A stretch of DNA of 64,000 bases. It comes from Tipula vernalis (lineage: Eukaryota > Arthropoda > Insecta > Diptera > Tipulidae). The notes beneath the pieces were generated by a model. It was not told the DNA's origin. It saw nothing but the letters and a program-made list of their open reading frames with translations, and did not search any database. The position numbers were made by a program, and so were the translations under genes. Shown one piece after another: positions 50,201-63,800 of the stretch. The stretch spans positions 37,097,045-37,161,044 of the forward strand of contig OY282558.1 in NCBI GenBank assembly GCA_958295665.1, read 5' to 3'. The stretch's first letter is position 1; every line of letters starts with the position of its first letter.

Positions 50201-52282
50201 GCCTGTAATTGCTGTGACAATTTTCATTTCGATTGCTCGATTATTTCTAAACATTTCTTAGAAAATTCAATTTTATTGAAAATCAACTGTGCTATAGCCC
50301 ACAAGTTTTTGGGCGGCAGAAATCTAAAATGGTCCGATTACGATGGTTGATACCTCTATCAATAGGTTTTGGGACCTGTAATTGCTGTGACAATTTTCAT
50401 TTTGATTGCTCGATTATTTCTAAACATTTCTTAGAAAATTCAATTTTATTGAAAATCAACTGTGCTATAGCCCACAAGTTTTTGGGCGGCAGAAATCTAA
50501 AATGGTCCGATTACGATGGTTGATACCTCTATCAATAGATTTTGGGACCTGTAATTGCTGTGACAATTTTCATTTTGATTGCTCGATTATTTCTAAACAT
50601 TTCTTAGAAAATTCAATTTTATTGAAAATCAACTGTGCTATAGCCCACAAGTTTTTGGGCGGCAGAAATCTAAAATGGTCCGATTACGATGGTTGATACC
50701 TCTATCAATAGGTTTCGGGGCCTGTAATTTCTGTGACAATTTTCATTTCGATTGCTCGATTATTTCTAAACATTTCTTAGAAAATTCAATTTTATTGAAA
50801 ATCAACTGTGCTATAGCCCACAAGTTTTTGGGCGGCAGAAATCTAAAATGGTCCGATTACGATGGTTGATACCTCTATCAATAGGTTTTGGGGCCTGTAA
50901 TTGCTGTGCCAATTTTCATTTCGATTTCTCGATTATTTCTAAACATTTCTTAGAAAATTCAATTTTATTGAAAATCAACTGTGCTATAGCCCACAAATTT
51001 TTGGGCGGCACAAATCTAAAATGGTCCGATTACGATGGTTGATACCTCTATCAATAGGTTTCGGGACCTGTAATTGCTGTGACAATTTTCATTTTGATTG
51101 CTCGATTATTTCTAAACATTTCTTAGAAAATTCAATTTTATTGAAAATCAACTGTGCTATAGCCCACAAATTTTTGGGCGGCCGAAATCTAAAATGGTCC
51201 AATTACGATGGTTGATACCTCTATCAATAGGTTTCGGGGCCTGTAATTTCTGTGACAATTTTCATTTCGATTGCTCGATTATTTCTAAACATTTCTTAGA
51301 AAATTCAATTTTATTGAAAATCAACTGTGCTATAGCCCACAAATTTTTGGGCGGCAGAAATCTAAAATGGTCCGATTACGATGGTTGATACCTCTATCAA
51401 TAGGTTTCGGGGCCTGTAATTGCTGTGACAATTTTCATTTCGATTGCTCGATTATTTCTAAACATTTCTTAGAAAATTCAATTTTATTGAAAATCAACTG
51501 TGCTATAGCCCACAAGTTTTTGGGCGGCAGAAATCTAAAATGGTCCGATTACGATGGTTGATACCTCTATCAATAGGTTTTGGGACCTGTAATTGCTGTG
51601 ACAATTTTCATTTTGATTGCTCGATTATTTCTAAACATTTCTTAGAAAATTCAATTTTATTGAAAATCAACTGTGCTATAGCCCACAAGTTTTTGGGCGG
51701 CAGAAATCTAAAATGGTCCGATTACGATGGTTGATACCTCTATCAATAGGTTTTGGGACCTGTAATTGTCGTGACGATTTTCATTTTGATTGCTCGATTA
51801 TTTCTAAACATTTCTTAGAAAATTCAATTTTATTGAAAATCAACTGTGCTATAGCCCACAAGTTTTTGGGCGGCAGAAATCTAAAATGGTCCGATTACGA
51901 TGGTTGATACCTCTATCAATAGGTTTTGGGACCTGTAATTGCTGTGACAATTTTCATTTTGATTGCTCGATTATTTCTAAACATTTCTTAGAAAATTCAA
52001 TTTTATTGAAAATCAACTGTGCTATAGCCCACAAGTTTTTGGGCGGCAGAAATCTAAAATGGTCCGATTACGATGGTTGATACCTCTATCAATAGGTTTT
52101 GGGACCTGTAATTGTCGTGACGATTTTCATTTTGATTGCTCGATTATTTCTAAACATTTCTTAGAAAATTCAATTTTATTGAAAATCAACTGTGCTATAG
52201 CCCACAAGTTTTTGGGCGGCAGAAATCTAAAATGGTCCGATTACGATGGTTGATACCTCTATCAATAGGTTTTGGGACCTGT
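47247..52282 (+). repeat. About 5.0-kb higher-order repeat of array 2, copy B
   Basis: Tandem partner of 42060-47095 with very few differences, for example CATATTGATTGC at about 45385 against CATTTTGATTGC in copy B at about 50572. Such similarity implies a recent duplication. Confidence 0.85.
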
Positions 52283-52750
52283 AATTGCTGTGACAATTTT
52301 CATTTCGATTGCTCGATTATTTCTAAACATTTCTTAGAAAATTCAATTTTATTGAAAATCAACTGTGCTATAGCCCACAAGTTTTTGGGCGGCAGAAATC
52401 TAAAATGGTCCGATTACAATGGTTGATTCCTCTATCAATAGGTTTCGGGGCCTGTAATTTCTGTGACAATTTTCATTTCGATTGCTCGATTATTTCTAAA
52501 CATTTCTTAGAAAATTCAATTTTATTGAAAATCAACTGTGCTATAGCCCACAAGTTTTTGGGCGGCAGAAATCTAAAATGGTCCGATTACGATGGTTGAT
52601 ACCTCTATCAATAGGTTTTGGGACCTGTAATTGCTGTGACAATTTTCATTTTGATTGCTCGATTATTTCTAAACATTTCTTAGAAACTTCAATTTTATTG
52701 AAAATCAACTGTGCTATAGCCCACAAGTTTTTGGGCGGCAGAAATCTAAA

Positions 52751-55540
52751 ATGGTCCGATTACGATGGTTGATACCTCTATCAATAGGTTTTGGGACCTG
52801 TAATTGCTGTGACAATTTTCATTTTGATTGCTCGATTATTTCTAAACATTTCTTAGAAAATTCAATTTTATTGAAAATCAACTGTGCTATAGCCCACAAG
52901 TTTTTGGGCGGCAGAAATCTAAAATGGTCCGATTACGATGGTTGATACCTCTATCAATAGGTTTCGGGGCCTGTAATTGCTGTGACAATTTTCATTTTGA
53001 TTGCTCGATTATTTCTAAACATTTCTTAGAAAATTCAATTTTATTGAAAATCAACTGTGCTATAGCCCACAAGTTTTTGGGCGGCAGAAATCTAAAATGG
53101 TCCGATTACGATGGTTGATACCTCTATCAATAGGTTTTGGGACCTGTAATTGCTGTGACAATTTTCATTTTGATTGCTCGATTATTTCTAAACATTTCTT
53201 AGAAAATTCAATTTTATTGAAAATCAACTGTGCTATAGCCCACAAGTTTTTGGGCGGCAGAAATCTAAAATGGTCCGATTACGATGGTTGATACCTCTAT
53301 CAAAAGGTTTTGGGACCTGTAATTGCTGTGACAATTTTCATTTTGATTGCTCGATTATTTCTAAACATTTCTTAGAAAATTCAATTTTATTGAAAATCAA
53401 CTGTGCTATAGCCCACAAATTTTTGGGCGGCAGAAATCTAAAATGGTCCGATTACGATGGTTGATACCTCTATCAATAGGTTTCGGGGCCTGTAATTGCT
53501 GTGACAATTTTCATTTTGATTGCTCGATTATTTCTAAACATTTCTTAGAAAATTCAATTTTATTGAAAATCAACTGTGCTATAGCCCACAAGTTTTTGGG
53601 CGGCAGAAATCTAAAATGGTCCGATTACGATGGTTGATACCTCTATCAATAGGTTTTGGGACCTGTAATTGCTGTGACAATTTTCATTTTGATTGCTCGA
53701 TTATTTCTAAACATTTCTTAGAAAATTCAATTTTATTGAAAATCAACTGTGCTATAGCCCACAAGTTTTTGGGCGGCAGAAATCTAAAATGGTCCGATTA
53801 CGATGGTTGATACCTCTATCAATAGGTTTTGGGACCTGTAATTGCTGTGACAATTTTAATTTTGATTGCTCGATTATTTCTAAACATTTCTTAGAAAATT
53901 CAATTTTATTGAAAATCATCTGTGCTATAGCCCACAAGTTTTTGGGCGGCAGAAATCTAAAATGGTCCGATTTCAATGGTTGATACCTCTATCAATAGGT
54001 TTCGGGGCCTGTAATTGCTGTGACAATTTTCATTTCGATTGCTCGATTATTTCTAAACATTTCTTAGAAAATTCAATTTTATTGAAAATCAACTGTGCTA
54101 TAGCCCACAAGTTTTTGGGCGGCAGAAATCTAAAATGGTCCGATTACGATGGTTGATACCTCTATCAATAGGTTTTGGGACCTGTAATTGCTGTGACAAT
54201 TTTCATTTTGATTGCTCGATTATTTCTAAACATTTCTTAGAAAATTCAATTTTATTGAAAATCAACTGTGCTATAGCCCACAAGTTTTTGGGCGGCAGAA
54301 ATCTAAAATGGTCCGATTACGATGGTTGATACCTCTATCAATAGGTTTTGGGGCCTGTAATTGCTGTGACAATTTTCATTTTAATTGCTCGATTATTTCT
54401 AAACATTTCTTAGAAAATTCAATTTTATTGAAAATCAACTGTGCTATAGCCCACAAGTTTTTGGGCGGCAGAAATCTAAAATGGTCCGATTACGATGGTT
54501 GATACCTCTATCAATAGGTTTCGGGGCCTGTAATTGCTGTGACAATTTTCATTTCGATTGCTCGATTATTTCTAAACATTTCTTAGAAAATTCAATTTTA
54601 TTGAAAATCAACTGTGCTATAGCCCACAAGTTTTTGGGCGGCAGAAATCTAAAATGGTCCGATTACGATGGTTGATACCTCTATCAATAGGTTTTGGGAC
54701 CTGTAATTGCTGTGACAATTTTCATTTTGATTGCTCGATTATTTCTAAACATTTCTTAGAAAATTCAATTTTATTGAAAATCAACTGTGCTATAGCCCAC
54801 AAGTTTTTGGGCGGCAGAAATCTAAAATGGTCCGATTACGATGGTTGATACCTCTATCAATAGGTTTTGGGACCTGTAATTGCTGTGACAATTTTCATTT
54901 TGATTGCTCGATTATTTCTAAACATTTCTTAGAAAATTCAATTTTATTGAAAATCAACTGTGCTATAGCCCACAAGTTTTTGGGCGGCAGAAATCTAAAA
55001 TGGTCCGATTACGATGGTTGATACCTCTATCAATAGGTTTTGGGGCCTGTAATTGCTGTGACAATTTTCATTTCGATTGCTCGATTATTTCTAAACATTT
55101 CTTAGAAAATTCAATTTTATTGAAAATCAACTGTGCTATAGCCCACAAGTTTTTGGGCGGCAGAAATCTAAAATGGTCCGATTACGATGGTTGATACCTC
55201 TATCAATAGGTTTTGGGACCTGTAATTGCTGTGACAATTTTCATTTTGATTGCTCGATTATTTCTAAACATTTCTTAGAAACTTCAATTTTATTGAAAAT
55301 CAACTGTGCTATAGCCCACAAGTTTTTGGGCGGCAGAAATCTAAAATGGTCCGATTACGATGGTTGATACCTCTATCAATAGGTTTTGGGACATGTAATT
55401 GCTGTGACAATTTTCATTTTGATTGCTCGATTATTTCTAAACATTTCTTAGAAAATTCAATTTTATTGAAAATCAACTGTGCTATAGCCCACAAGTTTTT
55501 GGGCGGCAGAAATCTAAAATGGTCCGATTACGATGGTTGA
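52751..55540 (+). repeat. Array 2 duplicated segment C, copy 3 (partial)
   Basis: Matches 32864-35653 monomer by monomer at an offset of 19,887 bp, including CTATCAAAAGG, CGATTTCAATGG and GGGACATG markers. Small differences, such as loss of the CTGTGGTATAG variant in some monomers, distinguish it. Confidence 0.75.
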
Positions 55541-56769
55541 TACCTCTATCAAAAGGTTTTGGGACCTGTAATTGCTGTGACAATTTTCATTTCGATTGCT
55601 CGATTATTTCTATAAATTTCTTACAAAATTCAATTTTATTGAAAATCAACTGTGGTATAGCCCACAAGTTTTTGGGCGGCAGAAATCTAAAATGGTCCGA
55701 TTACGATGGTTGATACCTCTATCAATAGGTTTTGGGACCTGTAATTGCTGTGACAATTTTCATTTTGATTGCTCGATTATTTCTAAACATTTCTTAGAAA
55801 ATTCAATTTTATTGAAATTCAACTGTGCTATAGCCCACAAGTTTTTGGGCGGCAGAAATCTAAAATGGTCCGATTACGATGGTTGATACCTCTATCAATA
55901 GGTTTTGGGACCTGTAATTGCTGTGACAATTTTCATTTTGATTGCTCAATTATTTCTAAACATTTCTTAGAAAATTCAATTTTATTGAAAATCAACTGTG
56001 CTATAGCCCACAAGTTTTTGGGCGGCAGAAATCTAAAATGGTCCAATTACGATGGTTAATACCTCTATCAATAGGTTTCGGGGCCTGTAATTTCTGTGAC
56101 AATTTTCATTTCGATTGCTCGATTATTTCTAAACATTTCTTAGAAAATTCAATTTTATTGAAAATCAACTGTGCTATAGCCCACAAGTTATTGGGCGGCA
56201 GAAATCTAAAATGGTCCGATTACGATGGTTGATACCTCTATCAATAGGTTTCGGGGCCTGTAATTGCTGTGACAATTTTCATTTCGATTGCTCGATTATT
56301 TCTATACATTTCTTAGAAAATTCAATTTTATTGAAAATCAACTGTGCTATAGCCCACAAGTTTTTGGGCGTCAGAAATCTAAAATGGTCCGATTACGATG
56401 GTTGATACCTCTATCAATAGGTTTTGGGACCTGTAGTTGTCGTGACAATTTTCATTTTGATTGCTCGATTATTTCTTAACATTTCTTACAAAATTCAATT
56501 TTATTGAAAATCAACTGTGCTATAGCCCACAAGTTTTTGGGCGGCAGAAATCTAAAATGGTCCGATTACGATGGTTGATACCTCTATCAATAGGTTTCGG
56601 TGCCTGTAATTGCTGTGACAATTTTCATTTCGATTGCTCGATTATTTCTAAACATTTCTTAGAAAATTCAATTTTATTGAAAATCAACTGTGCTATAGCC
56701 CACAAGTTTTTGGGCGGCAGAAATCTGAAATGGTCCGATTACGATGGTTGATACCCCTATCAATAGGTT

Positions 56770-57288
56770 TCGGGGCCTGTAATTGCTGTGACAATTTTCA
56801 TTTCGATTGCTCGATTATTTCTAAACATTTCTTAGAAAATTCAATTTTATTGAAAATCAACTGTGCTATAGCCCACATGTTTTTGGGCGGCAGAAATCTA
56901 AAATGGTCCGATTACGATGGTTGATACCTCTATCAATAGGTTTTGGGACCTGTAATTGCTGTGACAATTTTCATTTTGATTGCTCGATTATTTCTAAACA
57001 TTTCTTAGAAAATTCAATTTTATTGAAAATCAACTGTGCTATAGCCCACAAGTTTTTGGGCGGCAGAAATCTTAAATGGTCCGATTACAATGGTTGATAC
57101 CTCTATCAATAGGTTTTGGGGCCTGTAATTGCTGTGACAATTTTCATTTTGATTGCTCGATTATTTCTAAACATTTCTTAGAAAATTCAATTTTATTGAA
57201 AATCAACTGTGCTATAGCCCACAAGTTTTTGGGCGGCAGAAATCTAAAATGGTTCGATTACGATGGTTGATACCTCTATCAATAGGTT
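56770..57288 (+). repeat. 519-bp (three-monomer) higher-order repeat, copy 1
   Basis: A run with CCCACATGTTTTTGG, CTTAAATGGTCCGATTACAATGG and AAAATGGTTCGATTACG variants is repeated exactly three monomers later (57289-57807). Confidence 0.8.
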
Positions 57289-57807
57289 TTGGGACCTGTA
57301 ATTGCTGTGACAATTTTCATTTTGATTGCTCGATTATTTCTAAACATTTCTTAGAAAATTCAATTTTATTGAAAATCAACTGTGCTATAGCCCACATGTT
57401 TTTGGGCGGCAGAAATCTAAAATGGTCCGATTACGATGGTTGATACCTCTATCAATAGGTTTTGGGACCTGTAATTGCTGTGACAATTTTCATTTCGATT
57501 GCTCGATTATTTCTAAACATTTCTTAGAAAATTCAATTTTATTGAAAATCAACTGTGCTATAGCCCACAAGTTTTTGGGCGGCAGAAATCTTAAATGGTC
57601 CGATTACAATGGTTGATACCTCTATCAATAGGTTTTGGGGCCTGTAATTGCTGTGACAATTTTCATTTTGATTGCTCGATTATTTCTAAACATTTCTTAG
57701 AAAATTCAATTTTATTGAAAATCAACTGTGCTATAGCCCACAAGTTTTTGGGCGGCAGAAATCTAAAATGGTTCGATTACGATGGTTGATACCTCTATCA
57801 ATAGGTT
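57289..57807 (+). repeat. 519-bp higher-order repeat, copy 2
   Basis: Tandem copy of 56770-57288 carrying the same three private variants. Confidence 0.8.
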
Positions 57808-60800
57808 TTGGGACCTGTAATTGCTGTGACAATTTTCATTTTGATTGCTCGATTATTTCTAAACATTTCTTAGAAAATTCAATTTTATTGAAAATCAACT
57901 GTGCTATAGCCCACAAGTTTTTGGGCTGCAGAAATCTAAAATGGTCCGATTACGGTGGTTGATACCTCTATCAATAGGTTTTGGGACCTGTAATTGCTGT
58001 GACAATTTTCATTTTGATTGCTCAATTATTTCTAAACATTTCTTAGAAAATTCAATTTTATTGAAAATCAACTGTGCTATAGCCCACAAGTTTTTGGGCG
58101 GCAGAAATCTTAAATGGTCCGATTACGATGGTTGATACCTCTATCAATAGGTTTCGGGGCCTGTAATTGCTGTGACAATTTTCATTTCGATTGCTCGATT
58201 ATTTCTATACATTTCTTAGAAAATTCAATTTTATTGAAAATCAACTGTGCTATAGCCCACAAGTTTTTGGGCGGCAGAAATCTAAAATGGTCCGATTACG
58301 ATGGTTGATACCTCTATCAATAGGTTTTGGGACCTGTAATTGCTGTGACAATTTTCATTTTGATTGCTCGATTATTTCTAAACATTTCTTAGAAAATTCA
58401 ATTTTATTGAAAATCAACTTTGCTATAGCCCACAAGTTTTTGGGCGGCAGAAATCTAAAATGGTCCGATTACGATGGTTGATACCTCTATCAATAGGTTT
58501 CGGGGCCTGTAATTGCTGTGACAATTTTCATTTCGATTGCTCGATTATTTCTAAACATTTCTTAGAAAATTCAATTTTATTGAAAATCAACTGTGCTATA
58601 GCCCACAAGTTTTTGGGCGGCAGAAATCTAAAATGGTCCGATTACGATGGTTGATACCTCTATCAATAGGTTTTGGGACCTGTAATTGCTGTGACAATTT
58701 TCATTTTGATTGCTCGATTATTTCTAAACATTTCTTAGAAAATTCAATTTTATTGAAAATCAACTGTGCTATAGCCCACAAGTTTTTGGGCGGCAGAAAT
58801 CTAAAATGGTCCGATTACGATGGTTGATACCTCTATCAATAGGTTTTGGGACCTGTAATTGTCGTGACGATTTTCATTTTGATTGCTCGATTATTTCTAA
58901 ACATTTCTTAGAAAATTCAATTTTATTGAAAATCAACTGTGCTATAGTCCACAAGTTTTTGGGCGGCAGAAATCTAAAATGGTCCGATTACGGTGGTTGA
59001 TACCTCTATCAATAGGTTTTGGGACCTGTAATTGCTGTGACAATTTTCATTTTGATTGCTCGATTATTTCTAAACATTTCTTAGAAAATTCAATTTTATT
59101 GAAAATCAACTGTGCTATAGCCCACAAGTTTTTGGGCGGCAGAAATCTAAAATGGTCCGATTACGATGGTTGATACCTCTATCAATAGGTTTTGGGGCCT
59201 GTAATTGCTGTGACAAGTTTCATTTTGATTGCTCGATTATTTCTAAACATTTCTTAGTAAATTCAATTTTATTGAAAATCAACTGTGCTATAGCCCACAA
59301 GTTTTTGGGCGGCCAAAATCTAAAATGGTCCGATTACGATGGTTGATACCTCTATCAATAGGTTTCGGGACCTGTAATTGCTGTGACAATTTTTATTTTG
59401 ATTGCTCGATTATTTCTAAACATTTCTTAGAAAATTCAATTTTATTGAAAATCAACTGTGCTATAGCCCACAAGTTTTTGGGCGGCAGAAATCTAAAATG
59501 GTCCGATTACGATGGTTGATACCTCTATCAATAGGTTTCGGGACCTGTAATTGCTGTGACAATTTTCATTTTGATTGCTCGATTATTTCTAGACATTTCT
59601 TAGAAAATTCAATTTTATTGAAAATCAACTCTGCTATAGCCCACAAGTTTTTGGTCGGCAAAAATTTAAAATGGTCAAATTACGATGGTTGATACCTCTA
59701 TCAATAGGTTTTGGGACCTGTAATTGCTGTGACAATTTTCATTTTGATTGCTCGATTATTTCTAAACATTTCTTAGAAAATTCAATTTTATTGAAAATCA
59801 ACTGTGCTATAGCCCACAAGTTTTTGGGCGGCAGAAATCTAAAATGGTCCGATTACGATGGTTGATACCTCTATCAATAGGTTTCGGGACCTGTAATTGC
59901 TGTGACAATTTTCATTTCGATTGCTCGATTATTTCTAAACATTTCTTAGAAAATTCAATTTTATTGAAAATCAACTGTGCTATAGCCCACAAGTTTTTGG
60001 GCGGCCAAAATCTAAAATGGTCCGATTACGATGGTTGATACCTCTATCAATAGGTTTCGGGACCTGTAATTGCTGTGACAATTTTCATTTTGATTGCTCG
60101 ATTATTTATAAACATTTCTTAGAAAATTCAATTTTATTGAAAATCAACTGTGCTATAGCCCACAAGTTTTAGGGCGGCAGAAATCTAAAATGGTCCGATT
60201 ACGATGGTTGATACCTCTATCAATAGGTTTCGGGACCTGTAATTGCTGTGACAATTTTCATTTTGATTGCTCGATTATTTCTAAACATTTCTTAGAAAAT
60301 TCAATTTTATTGAAAATCAACTGTGCTATAGCCCACAAGTTTTTGGGCGGCAGAAATCTAAAATGGTCCGATTACGGTGGTTGATACCTCTATCAATAGG
60401 TTTTGGGACCTGTAATTGCTGTGACAATTTTCATTTTGATTGCTCGATTATTTCTAAACATTTCTTAGAAAATTCAATTTTATTGAAAATCAACTGTGCT
60501 ATAGCCCACAAGTTTTTGGGCGGCAGAAATCTAAAATGGTCCGATTACGATGGTTGATACCTCTATCAATAGGTTTCGGGACCTGTAATTGCTGTGACAA
60601 TTTTTATTTTGATTGCTCGATTATTTCTTATCATTTCTTAGAAAATTCAATTTTATTGAAAATCAACTGTGCTATAGCCCACAAGTTTTTGGGCGGCAAA
60701 AATCTAAAATGGTCCGATTACGATGGTTGATACCTCTATCAATAGGTTTTGGGACCTGTAATTGCTGTGACAATTTTCATTTTGATTGCTCGATTATTTC

Positions 60801-63800
60801 TAAACATTTCTTAGAAAATTCAATTTTATTGAAAATCAACTGTGCTATAGCCCACAAGTTTTTGGGCGGCAGAAATCTAAAATGGTCCGATTACGATGGT
60901 TGATACCTCTATCAATAGGTTTTGGGACCTGTAATTGCTGTGACAATTTTCATTTTGATTGCTCGATTATTTCTAAACATTTCTTAGAAAATTCAATTTT
61001 ATTGAAAATCAACTGTGCTATAGCCCACAAGTTTTTGGGCGGCAGAAATCTAAAATGGTCCGATTACGATGGTTGATACCTCTATCAATAGGTTTCGGGG
61101 CCTGTAATTGCTGTGACAATTTTCATTTCGATTGCTCGATTATTTCTAAACATTTCTTAGAAAATTCAATTTTATTGAAAATCAACTGTGCTATAGCCCA
61201 CAAGTTTTTGGGCGGCAGAAATCTAAAATGGTCCGATTACGATGGTTGATACCTCTGTCAATAGGTTTTGGGACCTGTAATTGCTGTGACAATTTTCATT
61301 TTGATTGCTCGATTATTTCTAAACATTTCTTAGAAAATTCAATTTTATTGAAAATCAACTGTGCTATAGCCCACAAGTTTTTGGGCGGCAGAAATCTAAA
61401 ATGGTCCGATTACGATGGTTGATACCTCTATCAATAGGTTTTGGGACCTGTAATTGCTGTGACAATTTTCATTTTGATTGCTCGATTATTTCTAAACATT
61501 TCTTAGAAAATTCAATTTTATTGAAAATCAACTGTGCTATAGCCCACAAGTTTTTGGGCGGCAGAAATCTAAAATGGTCCGATTACGATGGTTGATACCT
61601 CTATCAATAGGTTTCGGGGCCTGTAATTGCTGTGACAATTTTCATTTCGATTGCTCGATTATTTCTAAACATTTCTTAGAAAATTCAATTTTATTGAAAA
61701 TCAACTGTGCTATAGCCCACAAGTTTTTGGGCGGCAGAAATCTAAAATGGTCCGATTACGATGGTTGATACCTCTATCAATAGGTTTCGGGGCCTGTAAT
61801 TGCTGTGACAATTTTCATTTCGATTGCTCGATTATTTCTAAACATTTCTTAGAAAATTCAATTTTATTGAAAATCAACTGTGCTATAGCCCACAAGTTTT
61901 TGGGCGGCAGAAATCTAAAATGGTCCGATTACGATGGTTGATACCTCTATCAATAGGTTTTGGGGCCTGTAATTGCTGTGACAATTTTCATTTTGATTGC
62001 TCGATTATTTCTAAACATTTCTTAGAAAATTCAATTTTATTGAAAATCAACTGTGCTATAGCCCACAAGTTTTTGGGCGGCAGAAATCTAAAATGGTTCG
62101 ATTACGATGGTTGATACCTCTATCAATAGGTTTTGGGACCTGTAATTGCTGTGACAATTTTCATTTTGATTGCTCGATTATTTCTAAACATTTCTTAGAA
62201 AATTCAATTTTATTGAAAATCAACTGTGCTATAGCCCACAAGTTTTTGGGCGGCAGAAATCTAAAATGGTCCGATTACGATGGTTGATACCTCTATCAAT
62301 AGGTTTTGGGACCTGTAATTGCTGTGACAATTTTCATTTTGATTGCTCGATTATTTCTAAACATTTCTTAGAAAATTCAATTTTATTGAAAATCAACTGT
62401 GCTATAGCCCACAAGTTTTTGGGCGGCAGAAATCTAAAATGGTCCGATTACGATGGTTGATACCTCTATCAATAGGTTTCGGGGCCTGTAATTGCTGTGA
62501 CAATTTTCATTTCGATTGCTCGATTATTTCTAAACATTTCTTAGAAAATTCAATTTTATTGAAAATCAACTGTGCTATAGCCCACAAGTTTTTGGGCGGC
62601 AGAAATCTAAAATGGTCCGATTACGATGGTTGATACCTCTGTCAATAGGTTTTGGGACCTGTAATTGCTGTGACAATTTTCATTTTGATTGCTCGATTAT
62701 TTCTAAACATTTCTTAGAAAATTCAATTTTATTGAAAATCAACTGTGCTATAGCCCACAAGTTTTTGGGCGGCAGAAATCTAAAATGGTCCGATTACGAT
62801 GGTTGATACCTCTATCAATAGGTTTTGGGACCTGTAATTGCTGTGACAATTTTCATTTTGATTGCTCGATTATTTCTAAACATTTCTTAGAAAATTCAAT
62901 TTTATTGAAAATCAACTGTGCTATAGCCCACAAGTTTTTGGGCGGCAGAAATCTAAAATGGTCCGATTACGATGGTTGATACCTCTATCAATAGGTTTTG
63001 GGACCTGTAATTGCTGTGACAATTTTCATTTTGATTGCTCGATTATTTCTAAACATTTCTTAGAAAATTCAATTTTATTGAAAATCAACTGTGCTATAGC
63101 CCACAAGTTTTTGGGCGGCAGAAATCTAAAATGGTCCGATTACGATGGTTGATACCTCTATCAATAGGTTTCGGGGCCTGTAATTGCTGTGACAATTTTC
63201 ATTTCGATTGCTCGATTATTTCTAAACATTTCTTAGAAAATTCAATTTTATTGAAAATCAACTGTGCTATAGCCCACAAGTTTTTGGGCGGCAGAAATCT
63301 AAAATGGTCCGATTACGATGGTTGATACCTCTATCAATAGGTTTCGGGGCCTGTAATTGCTGTGACAATTTTCATTTCGATTGCTCGATTATTTCTAAAC
63401 ATTTCTTAGAAAATTCAATTTTATTGAAAATCAACTGTGCTATAGCCCACAAGTTTTTGGGCGGCAGAAATCTAAAATGGTCCGATTACGATGGTTGATA
63501 CCTCTATCAATAGGTTTCGGGGCCTGTAATTGCTGTGACAATTTTCATTTCGATTGCTCGATTATTTCTAAACATTTCTTAGAAAATTCAATTTTATTGA
63601 AAATCAACTGTGCTATAGCCCACAAGTTTTTGGGCGGCAGAAATCTAAAATGGTCCGATTACGATGGTTGATACCTCTATCAATAGGTTTTGGGACCTGT
63701 AATTGCTGTGACAATTTTCATTTCGATTGCTCAATTATTTCTAAACATTTCTTAGAAAATTCAATTTTATTGAAAATCAACTGTGCTATAGCCCACAAGT

